A DNA stretch of 64,000 nt from Rhizobium leguminosarum bv. trifolii WSM2297 (GCF_000271845.1 NZ_JH719395.1:409154-473153); one strand, 5' to 3'; numbered from the stretch's first letter, positions 9,425 to 20,936 are shown. A program made the numbers and translations. Notes: a model not told the origin generated them from the letters alone.

Positions 9425-11425
9425 ATGTTCCTCTATAAGGCTATCGTCTTTCTTCCCTTGATCGGTGCGATCGTTGCCGGCCTGTTCGGCCGCGCCATCG
9501 GCGCCAAGGCTTCGGAATATGTCACCAGCGGCCTGATGATCATCGCCGCCATCCTGTCCTGGATTGTGTTCTTCAACGTCGGCATGGGCCATCTCGAAGG
9601 CGGTCCGATCAAGGTCGAGGTGCTGCGCTGGATCCAGTCCGGCGGCATCGACGTCTCCTGGTCGCTGCGTGTGGATACGCTGACCTCCGTCATGCTGATC
9701 GTCGTCAACACGGTCTCGACGCTGGTGCACGTCTATTCGATCGGTTACATGCACACCGATCCGCATCGCCCGCGTTTCTTCGCCTATCTCTCGCTCTTCA
9801 CCTTCGCCATGCTGATGCTGGTGACGGCTGATAACCTTGCGCAGATGTTCTTCGGCTGGGAAGGCGTCGGTCTCGCCTCCTATCTCTTGATCGGCTTCTG
9901 GTTCAAGAAGCCGTCGGCAACCGCTGCGGCGATGAAGGCCTTCATCGTCAACCGCGTCGGCGACTTCGGCTTCGTGCTCGGCATTGCCGGCGTCTTCGTG
10001 CTGTTCGGCTCGATCAATCTCGACACGATCTTTGCCAATGCCTCGAACTTCGCCCCGCATGAAGGCGGCGGCGAGGCAAGCGAAGTGATCCTCAATCTCT
10101 TCGGCATGCAACTCGACAAGGCGCATGCGCTGACTGGCATCTGCCTGCTGCTGTTCATGGGCGCCATGGGCAAGTCGGCGCAGTTCCTGCTGCACACCTG
10201 GCTGCCGGACGCGATGGAAGGCCCGACCCCGGTCTCGGCCCTCATCCATGCCGCCACCATGGTCACCGCCGGCGTCTTCCTCGTCGCCCGCATGTCGCCT
10301 CTCTTCGAACTGTCGCCGGATGCGCTCGTCGTCGTCACCGTGATCGGCGCGATCACCGCCTTCTTCGCGGCAACCGTCGGCCTGGTGCAGAACGACATCA
10401 AACGCGTCATCGCCTATTCCACTTGTTCGCAGCTCGGCTACATGTTCGTGGCGCTCGGAGTGGGGGCCTATGGCGCGGCGATCTTCCATCTCTTCACCCA
10501 CGCCTTCTTCAAGGCGCTGCTCTTCCTCTGCGCCGGCTCGGTCATCCATTCCGTCGATGGCGAGCAGGACATGCGCTACATGGGTGGGCTTTGGCCGCAT
10601 ATTAAAGTGACCGGCATCCTGATGATCATCGGCACGCTGGCAATTACCGGCGTCGGCATTCCCTTCACGCCGATCGGCTTTGCCGGCTTCTTCTCCAAGG
10701 ACGTGATCATCGAGGCGACCTATGCTTCGCATTCGCCGGTCGCAGGTTTTGCCTTCTCGCTGCTGGTCATTGCGGCTCTGTTCACCAGCTTCTATTCCTG
10801 GCGCCTGATCTTCATGACCTTCTTCGGCAAGCCGCGCGCTTCGCATGAGGTCATGCATCACGTCCACGAATCGCCGCAGGTCATGCTGGTGCCGCTCTAT
10901 CTTCTCGCGATCGGCGCCGTGTTTGCCGGCGTGATCTTCGAAGGCCGCTTCTACGGCGAGGAATATGCCGAGTTCTGGAAAGGGGCGCTGTTTACCGGCG
11001 CCGAGAACGAACTGGTGGAACAGTTCCATCACGTGCCGGCGCTGGTGGGCCTCAGCCCGTTCATCGCCATGCTGCTCGGCTTCGTCCTCGCCTGGTACAT
11101 GTATATCCGTTCGCCGCAGACGCCGCGCACCCTCGCCAAGCAGCACCGCGTGCTCTACCATTTCCTGCTGAACAAGTGGTATTTCGACGAACTTTACGAC
11201 TTCCTCTTCGTCCGCACCGCCAAGGCGCTCGGCCGCTTCCTGTGGAAGAAGGGTGACGTCGGCGTCATCGACACCTACGGCCCGAACGGCGTCGCCGCTC
11301 GCGTCGTCGCCGTCACCGACCGCGTCGTCCGCCTGCAGACCGGTTACCTCTATCACTATGCATTCGCCATGCTGATCGGCATTGCGGCGCTTGTTACCTG
11401 GATGATGCTCGGGAGTTCCTTCTGA
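9425..11425 (+). CDS. nuoL: NADH-quinone oxidoreductase subunit L
   Basis: This is the ND5-type antiporter-like proton pump subunit, with the long lateral helix. It is 666 residues. Typical segments include [16 protein letters not shown], the [22 protein letters not shown] region with its pump lysine/histidine sites, and [10 protein letters not shown]. The stop overlaps the nuoM start by one base (TGATG). Confidence 0.97.
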   Translation: MFLYKAIVFLPLIGAIVAGLFGRAIGAKASEYVTSGLMIIAAILSWIVFFNVGMGHLEGGPIKVEVLRWIQSGGIDVSWSLRVDTLTSVMLIVVNTVSTLVHVYSIGYMHTDPHRPRFFAYLSLFTFAMLMLVTADNLAQMFFGWEGVGLASYLLIGFWFKKPSATAAAMKAFIVNRVGDFGFVLGIAGVFVLFGSINLDTIFANASNFAPHEGGGEASEVILNLFGMQLDKAHALTGICLLLFMGAMGKSAQFLLHTWLPDAMEGPTPVSALIHAATMVTAGVFLVARMSPLFELSPDALVVVTVIGAITAFFAATVGLVQNDIKRVIAYSTCSQLGYMFVALGVGAYGAAIFHLFTHAFFKALLFLCAGSVIHSVDGEQDMRYMGGLWPHIKVTGILMIIGTLAITGVGIPFTPIGFAGFFSKDVIIEATYASHSPVAGFAFSLLVIAALFTSFYSWRLIFMTFFGKPRASHEVMHHVHESPQVMLVPLYLLAIGAVFAGVIFEGRFYGEEYAEFWKGALFTGAENELVEQFHHVPALVGLSPFIAMLLGFVLAWYMYIRSPQTPRTLAKQHRVLYHFLLNKWYFDELYDFLFVRTAKALGRFLWKKGDVGVIDTYGPNGVAARVVAVTDRVVRLQTGYLYHYAFAMLIGIAALVTWMMLGSSF

Positions 11426-12936
11426 TGACCGATTGGCCTATTCTTTCAACGGTCACCTTCCTGCCGCTCGTCGGCGTGGTGCTCCTACTATTGATGAACG
11501 GCGAGAGCGAAAGCGGCCGGAAGAACGTGCTGTGGATCTCGCTGATCACCACTGTCTTCACCTTCGTCGTCTCGCTCTTGATCTGGACCGGCTTCGACAA
11601 TGCCAATCCGGGCTTCCAGATGGTCGAGAAGCATGACTGGCTCGGCACCGGCATCGGCTACCACCTCGGCGTCGACGGCATCTCGATGCTGTTCGTCATC
11701 CTGTCGACCTTCCTCATGCCCTTCTGCGTGTTGGCGAGCTGGCTCTCGATCGAGAAGCGCTTGAAGGAATATATGATCGCCTTCCTCATCCTGGAAACGA
11801 TGATGGTCGGCGTCTTCGTCTCGCTCGATATCGTGCTCTTCTACGTCTTCTTCGAGGCGGGCCTCATTCCGATGTTCCTGATCATCGGCGTCTGGGGCGG
11901 CAAGGACCGCGTCTATGCGAGCTACAAGTTCTTCCTCTATACGCTGCTCGGCTCGGTGCTGATGCTGCTTGCCATCATGGCGATGTACTGGCAGGCCGGC
12001 ACGACCGACATCACGGCGCTGCTCGCCTACAAGTTCCCGCCGGCGCTGCAGACCTGGTTATGGCTTGCCTTCTTTGCCTCGTTTGCAGTGAAGATGCCGA
12101 TGTGGCCGGTGCATACCTGGCTTCCGGATGCTCACGTTCAAGCGCCGACGGCAGGCTCGGTGATCCTAGCCGGCATACTCTTGAAGCTCGGCGGCTACGG
12201 ACTGATCCGCTTCTCGCTCGGCATGTTCCCGGTCGCGTCGGACTATTTCGCGCCGCTGGTTTTCGCCATGTCGGTCATTGCCATTATCTATACCTCGCTG
12301 GTGGCGATGATGCAGGACGATATCAAGAAGCTGATCGCCTATTCCTCGGTGGCGCACATGGGCTATGTCACCATGGGTATCTTTGCCGCCAACATGCAGG
12401 GTGTTCAGGGTTCGATCTTCCAGATGCTGTCGCACGGCATCGTCTCCGGCGCGCTCTTCCTCTGCGTCGGCGTCATTTACGATCGCACCCACACCCGCGA
12501 GATCAACGCCTATGGCGGCCTCGTCAACAACATGCCGAAATATGCCGTTGCGATGATGGTCTTCACCATGGCCAATGTCGGGCTTCCCGGCACCTCGGGT
12601 TTCATCGGCGAATTCCTGACGCTGATCGGCGTCTTCCGGGTCAATACCTGGGTCGCGCTGTTTGCCGCCACGGGCGTCATCCTCTCGGCCGCCTATGCGC
12701 TCTGGCTCTATCGCCGAGTGATCTTCGGTGCGCTGGAGAAGGAAAAGCTGAAGGCGCTGTTCGATCTTTCCAGGCGCGAACAGCTGATCCTCTACCCGCT
12801 GGTCGCACTGACCATCTTCTTCGGCGTTTACCCGGCCCCGGTCTTCGATGCGACGGCCGCCTCGGTGGATCTGCTGGTCAACAACTACACGGCCGCCGTG
12901 CACGCAGCGCAGAATGTTGCGCTGTCTATGAATTGA
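11425..12936 (+). CDS. nuoM: NADH-quinone oxidoreductase subunit M
   Basis: This is the ND4-type antiporter-like subunit. It is 503 residues and about 14 membrane helices. Recognisable segments are [21 protein letters not shown] with the key glutamate, [21 protein letters not shown], and [15 protein letters not shown]. It overlaps nuoL by one base and is followed 18 bases later by nuoN. Confidence 0.97.
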   Translation: MTDWPILSTVTFLPLVGVVLLLLMNGESESGRKNVLWISLITTVFTFVVSLLIWTGFDNANPGFQMVEKHDWLGTGIGYHLGVDGISMLFVILSTFLMPFCVLASWLSIEKRLKEYMIAFLILETMMVGVFVSLDIVLFYVFFEAGLIPMFLIIGVWGGKDRVYASYKFFLYTLLGSVLMLLAIMAMYWQAGTTDITALLAYKFPPALQTWLWLAFFASFAVKMPMWPVHTWLPDAHVQAPTAGSVILAGILLKLGGYGLIRFSLGMFPVASDYFAPLVFAMSVIAIIYTSLVAMMQDDIKKLIAYSSVAHMGYVTMGIFAANMQGVQGSIFQMLSHGIVSGALFLCVGVIYDRTHTREINAYGGLVNNMPKYAVAMMVFTMANVGLPGTSGFIGEFLTLIGVFRVNTWVALFAATGVILSAAYALWLYRRVIFGALEKEKLKALFDLSRREQLILYPLVALTIFFGVYPAPVFDATAASVDLLVNNYTAAVHAAQNVALSMN

Positions 12937-12954
12937 TGACGGGACTTATCGGAC

Positions 12955-14400
12955 ATGACCGCTGAAACAATTCTCCTCAGTCTGCATCTTTCCGCGCCGG
13001 AGCTGATCCTCGCGGTCGGCGCCCTGGTCCTGTTGATGGTCGGCGTCTTCTCGGGCGAGCGGTCGGGCCTTGTCGTCACCGGCCTCGCCATCGTCCTGCT
13101 GCTGGCCGCCGGCCTGTGGCTGCTCTTCGTGCCGGCAGAAGGCCTCGCCTATGGCGGCGTCTATATGGCCGACGGCTTCTCGCGCTTCATGAAGCTGGTG
13201 GCGCTCATCGGTTCGCTGGTCGCCCTGTTCATGACGATGGGCCACGCCCGCGAAAACCAGCTCGACAAGTTCGAGTTCCCGGTTTTGCTGGTGCTGGCGA
13301 CGCTCGGCATCCTGCTGATGATCTCGGCCAACGACCTGATCTCGCTCTATCTGGCGCTGGAACTGCAGTCGCTGGCGCTTTATGTCGTCGCCGCGATCAA
13401 CCGTGACAGCCTGAAGTCGACCGAAGCCGGCCTGAAATATTTCGTTCTCGGCGCGCTGTCCTCCGGCATGCTGCTCTACGGCATGTCGCTGGTCTATGGC
13501 TTCACCGGCCACACCCACTTCTCCGAGATCGCCCAGGCGCTTTCCGTCGAGGGTGCACGTTCGCTCGGCCTGATCTTCGGCCTGGTCTTCATCCTGGCCG
13601 GCATCGCCTTCAAGATCTCCGCCGTTCCCTTCCATATGTGGACGCCTGACGTTTATGAAGGCGCGCCGACCCCGGTCACCGCCTTCCTGGCCGCAGCCCC
13701 CAAGGTTGCCGCCATGGCGATGATGACCCGCATCGTCATCACCGCCTTCCAGCCGGTTCTGGCCGACTGGCAGCAGGTCGTCGTCTTCATCTCGATCGCC
13801 TCGATGCTGCTCGGCTCCTTTGCCGCGATCGGCCAGAAGAACATCAAGCGGCTGATGGCCTATTCATCGATCGGCCACATGGGTTACGCGCTGGTCGGTC
13901 TTGCCGCCGGGAACCAGACCGGCGTTTCCGGCGTCATGCTCTACATGGTCATCTATATGGTCATGACCCTCGGCACCTTCGCGATCATCATGTCGATGCG
14001 CCGCAAAGACGGCACCGTCGTCGAGAATGTCGACGATCTCGCCGGCCTTTCCGCGACCAACCCGTTCATGGCCGTGGTGCTGACGGCGCTGATGTTCTCG
14101 CTTGCCGGCATCCCGCCGCTCGCCGGCTTCTTCGCCAAGTACTTCGTCTTCGTCGCCGCCATCGAAGCCAAGCTTTATGCGCTCGCCATCATCGGCGTTC
14201 TCGCCTCGGTCGTCGGCGCCTATTATTATCTGCGCGTCATCAAGCTGATGTGGTTCGATGAGGCGACCGGCGAATTCGCCCGGGTTTCCGGCGCACTCCG
14301 CCTGGTCTTCGGTCTCTCCGGCCTCTTCGTGACCGCCTATGTTCTCATCGGCGGCCCGATCGGCGGCGCGGCAGAGCTTGCCGCCGCGACGCTCTTCTAA
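12955..14400 (+). CDS. nuoN: NADH-quinone oxidoreductase subunit N
   Basis: This is the ND2-type antiporter-like subunit, the last structural gene of the operon. It is 481 residues. Typical segments are [36 protein letters not shown] and [15 protein letters not shown]. Its TAA overlaps the ATG of birA by one base, so transcription probably continues into the downstream genes. Confidence 0.97.
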   Translation: MTAETILLSLHLSAPELILAVGALVLLMVGVFSGERSGLVVTGLAIVLLLAAGLWLLFVPAEGLAYGGVYMADGFSRFMKLVALIGSLVALFMTMGHARENQLDKFEFPVLLVLATLGILLMISANDLISLYLALELQSLALYVVAAINRDSLKSTEAGLKYFVLGALSSGMLLYGMSLVYGFTGHTHFSEIAQALSVEGARSLGLIFGLVFILAGIAFKISAVPFHMWTPDVYEGAPTPVTAFLAAAPKVAAMAMMTRIVITAFQPVLADWQQVVVFISIASMLLGSFAAIGQKNIKRLMAYSSIGHMGYALVGLAAGNQTGVSGVMLYMVIYMVMTLGTFAIIMSMRRKDGTVVENVDDLAGLSATNPFMAVVLTALMFSLAGIPPLAGFFAKYFVFVAAIEAKLYALAIIGVLASVVGAYYYLRVIKLMWFDEATGEFARVSGALRLVFGLSGLFVTAYVLIGGPIGGAAELAAATLF

Positions 14401-15161
14401 TGGCTTCCGACGGACGCCGGATATCGCTCGGCGATTTCAGGCACGAGGCTCTGTCGGAAACATCGTCCACCAATAGCGAATGCCTTGCCCGGGCTCGGGC
14501 GGGCGATGGCGGCAATCTCTGGGTCACCGCCGAACGGCAGACCGGCGGCCGCGGCCGCCGCGGCAGGCTCTGGGTTTCCGAACGCGGCAATCTCTACGCC
14601 TCGCTTCTGTTGATCGACCCGGCGCCGATGGAGCGCCTGAGTTCTCTGCCGCTGGCGGTTGCCGTTGCCGTGCACCAGGCGATCCGCCGGGTGCTCCCGC
14701 CGGGTGCTCAGCCGCTCGAGGTCAAATGGCCGAACGATATCCTCATCGGTCGAAAGAAGACCTGCGGCATCCTCGTCGAAGGCGAGGGGCTGCCGGATGG
14801 CCGCTACGCGCTGATCGTCGGCATCGGCATCAATGTCTCGGCCATGCCCGACAATCCCCTTTACCCAGTGACCTGCCTGCGTCACCACGGAAGTGCTGCC
14901 TCGCCCGAAGAACTCTTTGCCCACCTCTACGCCGCGATGGCGGATGTGCTTGAAATCTGGGATGAGGGCCGCGGCATCGGTGAGATTACGGCGCTCTGGC
15001 GCGCGGTCGCCTGCGGCATCGGCGAAAAGATCACGGTGAATTTGCCGGACCGATCGATTTCCGGACAATTCGCCGGAATAGATGATAATGGCTTGTTGAT
15101 GCTCGATACCGGCACTGGCAGGATAATGCCCATTGCTGCCGGTGATGTGTTTTTTGAATAG
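14400..15161 (+). CDS. birA: biotin--[acetyl-CoA-carboxylase] ligase
   Basis: This enzyme activates biotin with ATP and attaches it to carboxylase carrier proteins. It is 253 residues. The biotinyl-AMP loop GGRGRRGR is at residues 49-56. KWPND is at 109-113, followed by the catalytic lysine region KTCGIL at about 120. There is no N-terminal winged helix, so it is a ligase only and not a repressor of biotin genes. Linkage to nuoN and rnj is a familiar rhizobial arrangement. Confidence 0.95.
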   Translation: MASDGRRISLGDFRHEALSETSSTNSECLARARAGDGGNLWVTAERQTGGRGRRGRLWVSERGNLYASLLLIDPAPMERLSSLPLAVAVAVHQAIRRVLPPGAQPLEVKWPNDILIGRKKTCGILVEGEGLPDGRYALIVGIGINVSAMPDNPLYPVTCLRHHGSAASPEELFAHLYAAMADVLEIWDEGRGIGEITALWRAVACGIGEKITVNLPDRSISGQFAGIDDNGLLMLDTGTGRIMPIAAGDVFFE

Positions 15162-15178
15162 CGGAAAAAACGAAAATT

Positions 15179-16849
15179 ATGGCGAAACAGGACGAGTTGG
15201 TATTCCTGCCTCTTGGCGGCGTTGGCGAGATCGGCATGAATCTCGCTCTCTATGGCTACGGCCCGCCCGAGCATCGCCAATGGATCATGGTCGATTGCGG
15301 CGTCACTTTTCCCGGCCCCGACCTGCCGGGCGTCGACCTCGTGCTGCCCGATATCCGCTTCCTCGCCAGTGAACGCAAAAACCTCAAGGCGATCATCATC
15401 ACCCATGCGCATGAAGACCATTATGGCGCGCTCGCCGATCTTTGGCCGGGACTCAACGTGCCGGTCTATGCCTCGGGCTTTACATCAGGTCTGCTCGAAG
15501 CCAAGCGTAATTTCGAAAAGGCGAGGATCGGCGAAGTGCCGGTGACGCCGTTCAAGGCCGGCGACACGATCAATGTCGGCCCTTTCAGCATCGAAGGTGT
15601 GGCCGTGAACCATTCGATCCCCGAGCCGATGTCGCTGATGATCCGCACGCCGCTTGGCAATGTCATCCACACCGGCGACTGGAAGATCGACCACGAGCCC
15701 TCGCTCGGACCCTTGACCGATGAGACGCGCTTCCGCCAGCTCGGCGACGAGGGCGTGCTGGCGCTGATGTGCGATTCCACCAACGCGCTGCGCGACGGTG
15801 TTTCGCCCTCCGAAAAGGATGTGTCGGAGAGCCTGCGCAAGATTATCGAGGATGCCGAGGGCCGGGTGGCGATCACCACCTTCTCGTCGAATGTCGGGCG
15901 CATCCGCACCGTTGCCGAAGCTGCCGAGGCGGCCGGCCGCGAAGTTCTGCTTCTCGGCAGCTCGCTGAAGCGGGTCGTCAACGTCGCCCAGGATATCGGC
16001 CTGATGGAGGGCGTAAAACCCTTCATCTCCGAGGAGGAATACGGCTACATCCCGCGCGACAAGGTCGTCGTCATCCTGACCGGCAGCCAGGGCGAGGCGC
16101 GGGCAGCCCTTGCCAAGCTCTCCCGCGACGAGATGCGGAATGTTGCCTTTGCGGCAGGCGATATCGTCGTCTTTTCCTCCCGCGCCATTCCCGGCAACGA
16201 AAAGGCGATCCAGGACATCAAGAACGGCCTCGTCGAGCAGGGCGTGCACATCATCACCGATACCGAGGCGCTGGTTCACGTTTCCGGCCATCCCCGCCGC
16301 AACGAGTTGCAGCGGATGTACGAGTGGACGCGGCCGAAGATCGTCGTGCCGGTGCATGGCGAGGCGACGCATCTGACGGCGCATAAGGAACTTGCCGAGC
16401 AATCCGGCATTGCGATCGTGCCGCGCGTCCGCAACGGCGACATCCTGCGGCTGGCGCCTGGCGCCGCCGAGGTGATCGGCGAGGCGCCGCATGGCCGCAT
16501 CTACAAGGACGGCTCGCTGATCGGCGATTTCGACGAGATGGGGATCGGCGAGCGCAAGAAGCTCTCCTATGTCGGCCATGTCGCGGTCAGCGTCGTGCTC
16601 GATGCCCGCTACGACATCGTTGGAGATCCCGATCTCGTCTCGATCGGCCTGCCTGTTTATGACGACGAGGGCGAGGAGATGGAAGATACGCTCTTCGATG
16701 CGGCGATCAGCGCCATCGAAAGCATTCCACGCGCCCGTCGCAAGGATATCGACATGGTGCAGGAGGCCGTGCGCCGCGCCATCCGCGCCGCTGCAAACCA
16801 TGCCTGGGGCAAGAAGCCGGTTGTCACCGCCTTCGTCACCAAGGTCTGA
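15179..16849 (+). CDS. rnj: ribonuclease J
   Basis: This is a metallo-beta-lactamase/beta-CASP ribonuclease with endo- and 5'-3' exonuclease activity in mRNA and rRNA processing. It is 556 residues. The zinc motif THAHEDH is at residues 75-81 (H76, H78, D80, H81). Further ligand regions are HTGDWKID and the beta-CASP FSGHPRR-like stretch VSGHPRRNELQRM. The window therefore encodes RNase J as well as RNase E and RNase R. Confidence 0.95.
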   Translation: MAKQDELVFLPLGGVGEIGMNLALYGYGPPEHRQWIMVDCGVTFPGPDLPGVDLVLPDIRFLASERKNLKAIIITHAHEDHYGALADLWPGLNVPVYASGFTSGLLEAKRNFEKARIGEVPVTPFKAGDTINVGPFSIEGVAVNHSIPEPMSLMIRTPLGNVIHTGDWKIDHEPSLGPLTDETRFRQLGDEGVLALMCDSTNALRDGVSPSEKDVSESLRKIIEDAEGRVAITTFSSNVGRIRTVAEAAEAAGREVLLLGSSLKRVVNVAQDIGLMEGVKPFISEEEYGYIPRDKVVVILTGSQGEARAALAKLSRDEMRNVAFAAGDIVVFSSRAIPGNEKAIQDIKNGLVEQGVHIITDTEALVHVSGHPRRNELQRMYEWTRPKIVVPVHGEATHLTAHKELAEQSGIAIVPRVRNGDILRLAPGAAEVIGEAPHGRIYKDGSLIGDFDEMGIGERKKLSYVGHVAVSVVLDARYDIVGDPDLVSIGLPVYDDEGEEMEDTLFDAAISAIESIPRARRKDIDMVQEAVRRAIRAAANHAWGKKPVVTAFVTKV

Positions 16850-16851
16850 CC

Positions 16852-17256
16852 ATGCTCGGCCGGGTCAACCACATCGCCATCGCCGTTCCCGATCTGGCAG
16901 CGGCGACGGCCGTCTATCGCGACACGCTGGGGGCTGCCGTATCGCAGCCGCAGCCTCTGCCAGAGCACGGCGTCACCGTCGTCTTCGTCGAATTGCCGAA
17001 CACTAAGGTCGAATTGCTGCAGCCTCTTGGGAAAAACTCGCCGATCGCAGCCTTCCTCGAAAAGAACCCCTCCGGCGGCATGCACCACATCTGTTATGAA
17101 GTGGATGACATCCTGCTTGCCCGTGACCGGTTGGTCGAGGCGGGGGCGAGAGTGCTCGGCGATATCAAGCCGAAAACCGGCGCGCATGGCAAGCCGGTGC
17201 TGTTTCTGCACCCCAAGGATTTCTTCGGCACGCTGATTGAACTCGAACAGGCCTGA
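16852..17256 (+). CDS. mce: methylmalonyl-CoA epimerase
   Basis: This glyoxalase-fold enzyme interconverts the (S) and (R) forms of methylmalonyl-CoA in propionate metabolism. It is 134 residues. The start LGRVNHIAIAVPDL, metal ligands near H7, H79 (GGMHHICYEV) and E130 (FGTLIELEQ), and the length all fit. It begins two bases after rnj. Confidence 0.93.
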   Translation: MLGRVNHIAIAVPDLAAATAVYRDTLGAAVSQPQPLPEHGVTVVFVELPNTKVELLQPLGKNSPIAAFLEKNPSGGMHHICYEVDDILLARDRLVEAGARVLGDIKPKTGAHGKPVLFLHPKDFFGTLIELEQA

Positions 17257-17411
17257 GTTGCAACACGCTTCGGCTGCGGCAGAGTGACCCGAAGGAAGCG
17301 AAATTCCTCGTTCGCTTTGAATTGGCCGCCGTTCCGCCGTATAAGGGCGCCCAACTCAAAATGACAGAACGTCCTTCGCGTCCTGTCGCCACGACACCAC
17401 CGGGAACCATA

Positions 17412-17687
17412 ATGCTCCAGACCTTCCTTCAGGGATTTGCCGTCTACTTCATCGTCTGGTGGATGACGCTTTTTGCCGTGCTGCCGATCGGTCTGCGCAC
17501 CCAGGCGGAGGACAACGACGTCGTGCTCGGCACCGTTCCGAGCGCGCCCAGCCGGTTTCGCGCCGCTTTCGTCTTTTCGCTGACGACGCTGATTTCGGCC
17601 GTGATCTACGGCCTCTGGTATGTCTGTGACACCTATTTCGGCTGGGGCTTCGATGCCCTTCCACAACTCGGGCCGAGCTTCTATTGA
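17412..17687 (+). CDS. DUF1467 family membrane protein
   Basis: This encodes a 91-residue protein of unknown function with two membrane helices, at about 5-27 and 55-77. The family pattern is clear: YFIVWWMTLFAVLPIGLRTQ, then a cytosolic loop, then a second helix. The ATG at 17412 gives the family N-terminus MLQTFLQGF. The frame is open upstream to 17322 but that part is not conserved-looking. The 155-bp gap after the epimerase gene holds no other gene I can support. Confidence 0.88.
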   Translation: MLQTFLQGFAVYFIVWWMTLFAVLPIGLRTQAEDNDVVLGTVPSAPSRFRAAFVFSLTTLISAVIYGLWYVCDTYFGWGFDALPQLGPSFY

Positions 17688-17698
17688 AAGTTGGCTTT

Positions 17699-17715
17699 TG
17701 CCCAAACTTTGGGCA
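17699..17715 (+). terminator. possible terminator after the rnj-mce-DUF1467 run
   Basis: An 8-bp inverted repeat (TGCCCAAA/TTTGGGCA) begins 12 bases after the DUF1467 stop. There is no T-tract, so it could be a simple 3'-end stem rather than a strong intrinsic terminator. Confidence 0.4.
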
Positions 17716-17855
17716 GATGTAAAATCGGCGGGACGGTCTAGCGTCATATCAGTGTCATGCTTATGCGGCAAAGAGCTGACGTAACGGGATGAGACCCATC
17801 TCCTTACGGAAGGCGGGCGTTTTTTGAGTGGGACGGGGAGCCGAAAAACCAAAAA

Positions 17856-17880
17856 AAAACAAGGCTAAAAGCCTTGTTTT
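17856..17880 (-). terminator. intrinsic terminator, strongest on the minus strand
   Basis: A perfect 10-bp stem (AAAACAAGGC/GCCTTGTTTT) has the loop TAAAA. On the minus strand it is followed by about nine T residues. On the plus strand only four Ts lie inside the stem. It can act both ways but looks best as the end of a leftward transcript. No leftward gene is evident to its right before proS. Confidence 0.65.
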
Positions 17881-17949
17881 AAGTATCGCGTGATCCGTAA
17901 CCGTTGCCGGGGCTGCGACGAGCGCGCCTAAGATCTGATCCTCCCAAGA

Positions 17950-18071
17950 CTTGACCGCGAATTCGGCAAGAATTTATCCTTCCTGCCTGTTTTGTGAGCT
18001 AAAGCTAGCTCAAACATTGGGCTTTGTCATCAGCTTTTTTTGCATTTTTGCTACACTCTAGCAAAATTTTT
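17950..18071 (+). ncRNA. candidate small RNA upstream of proS
   Basis: A CTTGAC box at 17950-17955 with a weak -10 (TTATCC, spacer 18) could start a transcript near 17985. The transcribed part has a 6-bp stem (GAGCTA/TAGCTC at about 17996-18011). It ends in an 8-bp stem (TTTTGCTA at 18046-18053 with TAGCAAAA at 18059-18066) followed by Ts. The stretch is AT-rich and has no good reading frame. The proS promoter begins immediately downstream. This is a structural prediction only. Confidence 0.35.
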
Positions 18072-18074
18072 CTG

Positions 18075-18103
18075 TTGACAAGATTTTCGTTCAAGTCCTT
18101 ATA
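18075..18103 (+). promoter_or_regulatory. sigma-70-type promoter for proS
   Basis: TTGACA at 18075-18080 and CTTATA at 18098-18103 are separated by 17 bases. This is close to the rhizobial housekeeping pattern. Transcription would start near 18110 and give a leader of about 170 bases before the proS ATG. Confidence 0.65.
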
Positions 18104-18279
18104 AACACGCGCTTTTTCACGCCCTTTCATTTTGCGGCTGCGAACATGCGCATGCGGGAGGTTGCCGACATCAGTTGCGGGTTTCCTTCCTGCCGCGAAG
18201 CGGCTATGAACGCTCCCGACATTAACCATTGTCTTTCGATTCCGCTCATCGCGGGATCTCAACTGCTTCGGAATCCGCC

Positions 18280-19602
18280 ATGCGTCTGTCCCGCTATTTC
18301 ATGCCCATCCTCAAGGAAAACCCCAAGGAGGCGGAAATCGTCTCCCACCGGCTGATGCTGCGCGCCGGCATGATCCGCCAGCAGTCGCAGGGCATTTATT
18401 CTTGGCTGCCGCTCGGCAAGCGCGTGCTTGATAAGGTCAACGCCATTATCCGCGACGAGCAGAACCGGGCCGGCGCCATCGAGCTGTCGATGCCGACGCT
18501 GCAATCGGCCGAACTCTGGCAGGAGAGCGGCCGCTACGACGCCTACGGCAAGGAGATGCTGCGCATCAAGGACCGGCAGGACCGGCCGATGCTTTATGGT
18601 CCCACCAATGAGGAGATGGTGACGGATATTTTCCGCTCCTCCGTCAAATCCTACAAGGACCTGCCGCTCAATCTCTATCACATCCAGCTGAAGTTCCGCG
18701 ACGAGATCCGCCCGCGCTTCGGCACCATGCGCTCGCGCGAATTCATGATGAAGGATGCCTATTCCTTCGATCTGACGCGCGAAGGGGCGGAGCATTCCTA
18801 CAAAAAGATGTTTGCCGCCTACCTCAGAACATTCGATCGGCTCGGCCTGCGCGCCATCCCGATGCGTGCCGATACCGGCCCGATCGGCGGCGATCTCAGC
18901 CATGAATTCATCATCCTCGCCGATACCGGTGAATCCGAGGTCTTCTGCCACAAGGATTTCGTCGGCTTCGATATTCCCGGCGAGAGCACCGACTTCGACA
19001 GCGTCGAAGGCCTGCAGGCGATCTTCGACAAATGGACCTCGCTCTATGCGGCGACTTCGGAAATGCACGACGAGGCCGCTTTCAACGCCGTTCCCGAAGG
19101 CGACCGGCTGTCGGCCCGCGGCATCGAGGTCGGCCATATCTTCTATTTCGGCACGAAATATACCGAGGCGATGGGCGCGAAAGTGCAGGGCCCCGACGGT
19201 AAGGAACACTTCGTTCACATGGGTTCCTACGGTATCGGCCCGACACGCCTTGTTCCCGCCATCATCGAAGCCTCGCATGATGATAACGGAATCATCTGGC
19301 CGGCATCGGTCGCGCCCTTCGATATCGTGGTGATCAACATGAAGGCGGGCGATCAGGCCTGTGACGATACCTGCGAGCTGATCTATGCCGCGCTGAGCAA
19401 GGCCGGCAAGGATGTGCTGTATGACGATACCGACGACCGGGCCGGCACCAAGTTCGCGACCGCCGACCTGATCGGCGTGCCTTTCCAGATCATCGCCGGC
19501 CCGCGCGCGGTCGCAAACGGCGAAGTCGAGGTGAAGGACCGCAAGACCGGCGCCCGCGAAACGATGACCATCGAAGCGGCGATCAACAGGTTCGTGGCTT
19601 AA
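18280..19602 (+). CDS. proS: prolyl-tRNA synthetase, short alphaproteobacterial form
   Basis: This class II synthetase charges tRNA-Pro. It is 440 residues, the compact form that lacks the large editing insertion found in E. coli ProS. Family segments include [49 protein letters not shown] (motif 2) and the C-terminal anticodon-binding domain. I chose the ATG at 18280 (MRLSRYFMP). The frame is open 51 bases upstream but without family residues. Confidence 0.96.
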   Translation: MRLSRYFMPILKENPKEAEIVSHRLMLRAGMIRQQSQGIYSWLPLGKRVLDKVNAIIRDEQNRAGAIELSMPTLQSAELWQESGRYDAYGKEMLRIKDRQDRPMLYGPTNEEMVTDIFRSSVKSYKDLPLNLYHIQLKFRDEIRPRFGTMRSREFMMKDAYSFDLTREGAEHSYKKMFAAYLRTFDRLGLRAIPMRADTGPIGGDLSHEFIILADTGESEVFCHKDFVGFDIPGESTDFDSVEGLQAIFDKWTSLYAATSEMHDEAAFNAVPEGDRLSARGIEVGHIFYFGTKYTEAMGAKVQGPDGKEHFVHMGSYGIGPTRLVPAIIEASHDDNGIIWPASVAPFDIVVINMKAGDQACDDTCELIYAALSKAGKDVLYDDTDDRAGTKFATADLIGVPFQIIAGPRAVANGEVEVKDRKTGARETMTIEAAINRFVA

Positions 19603-19617
19603 GGAAACGGAGGCGAA

Positions 19618-20922
19618 ATGGCAGAGGCAGCAGTGGACCGGAGTTCAAAATCCGGCTTGGGTCCGGCTGGCAAGCCATTTTCCACCTTCGAACGCCTCGT
19701 GGCGTGGCGCTATCTGCGCGCCCGCCGCAAGGAGGCCTTCATCTCGGTGATCGCCGGCTTCTCCTTCGTCGGCATCATGCTCGGCGTTGCGACGCTGATC
19801 ATCGTCATGGCCGTCATGAACGGTTTTCGCACCGAACTGGTCTCGCGCATCCTCGGCATCAACGGCCACATGATCGTGCAGCCGTCCGATGGCCCCTTCA
19901 CCGATTATCCCGACCTTGCCGCCAGGCTCGCCGCCGTGCCCGGCGTCAAGATGGCGCTACCCTTGGTGGAAGGCCAGGTGCTTGCCTCCGCTCAAGCCGG
20001 CGGCAGCACCGGCGCGCTGGTGCGTGGCGCCCGTGCCGAAGACCTGACCAAGCTCAAGACGATTTCCAACAATATCAAATCGGGCGACATGGTGGGTTAT
20101 GCCTCCGGTCAAGGCGTGCTGATCGGCACCCGCATGGCAGACCAGCTCGGCCTGCAGGTCGGCGACCTCGTCACGTTGACGTCACCGGATGGTGACGTTA
20201 CGCCGATGGGCGTCAGCCCCCGCGTCAAATCCTACAAGATCTCCGGGCTCTTCGAGATCGGCATGTCGGAATATGATTCCTCGATCATCTTCATGCCGCT
20301 CGAGGAAGCGCAGCTGTTTTTCAATGCCGAGGGACTGGTGCAGTCGATCGAGCTTTTCGTCGATCACCCCGACGATATCGACGCGCTGAGGCCCAAGGTG
20401 GAGGAGGCGGCCGGCCGCCAGATCAACCTCACCGACTGGCGCCAGCGCAACCAGACCTTCTTCTCGGCACTGCAGGTCGAGCGCAACGTCATGTTCATGA
20501 TCCTGACGCTGATCGTGCTGGTGGCGGCGCTGAACATCATCTCCGGCCTGATCATGCTGGTGAAGGACAAGGGCAGCGATATCGCCATCCTGCGCACGAT
20601 GGGCGCCAGCGCCGGCGCGATCATGCGCATCTTCTTCATGACCGGGGCGGCGATCGGTATCGTCGGCACCCTTGCCGGCGTGCTGCTCGGTGTTCTCGTC
20701 TGCGTCAACATCGAATCCATCCGCCAGTTCTTCTCCTGGATTTCAGGCACTGTGATCTTCAATCCGCAGGTCTATTTCCTCAGCCAGCTGCCGGCCGAGA
20801 TGCAGCTCAGCGAAACCATTTCGATCGTCGTCATGGCGCTGACGCTCTCTTTCATCGCGACGATCTTTCCGGCCTGGCGCGCCTCCAGGCTCGATCCGGT
20901 GCAGGCCCTGCGCTACGAATAA
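19618..20922 (+). CDS. lolC: lipoprotein-releasing ABC transporter permease (LolC/LolE type)
   Basis: This is the inner-membrane permease that extracts lipoproteins for delivery to the outer membrane. It is 434 residues with one N-terminal membrane helix ([30 protein letters not shown]), a large periplasmic domain, and three C-terminal helices. Only one permease gene is next to lolD, whereas E. coli has lolC and lolE. It may therefore act as a homodimer, as proposed for LolF-type systems. GGAGG precedes the ATG. Confidence 0.95.
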   Translation: MAEAAVDRSSKSGLGPAGKPFSTFERLVAWRYLRARRKEAFISVIAGFSFVGIMLGVATLIIVMAVMNGFRTELVSRILGINGHMIVQPSDGPFTDYPDLAARLAAVPGVKMALPLVEGQVLASAQAGGSTGALVRGARAEDLTKLKTISNNIKSGDMVGYASGQGVLIGTRMADQLGLQVGDLVTLTSPDGDVTPMGVSPRVKSYKISGLFEIGMSEYDSSIIFMPLEEAQLFFNAEGLVQSIELFVDHPDDIDALRPKVEEAAGRQINLTDWRQRNQTFFSALQVERNVMFMILTLIVLVAALNIISGLIMLVKDKGSDIAILRTMGASAGAIMRIFFMTGAAIGIVGTLAGVLLGVLVCVNIESIRQFFSWISGTVIFNPQVYFLSQLPAEMQLSETISIVVMALTLSFIATIFPAWRASRLDPVQALRYE

Positions 20923-20936
20923 GGAATGCCGACTTT

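Noticed and set aside
9398..11356. 652-codon open frame on the minus strand across nuoL, and similar long minus frames across nuoE and nuoF
   Set aside because: They are antisense shadows of GC-rich genes: His/Asp/Arg-rich translations without domains, fully covered by well-supported complex I subunits.
18005..18262. 85-codon minus-strand frame upstream of proS
   Set aside because: It covers the proS promoter and leader, has basic random-looking composition, and would be co-linear with hairpins better explained as terminators.
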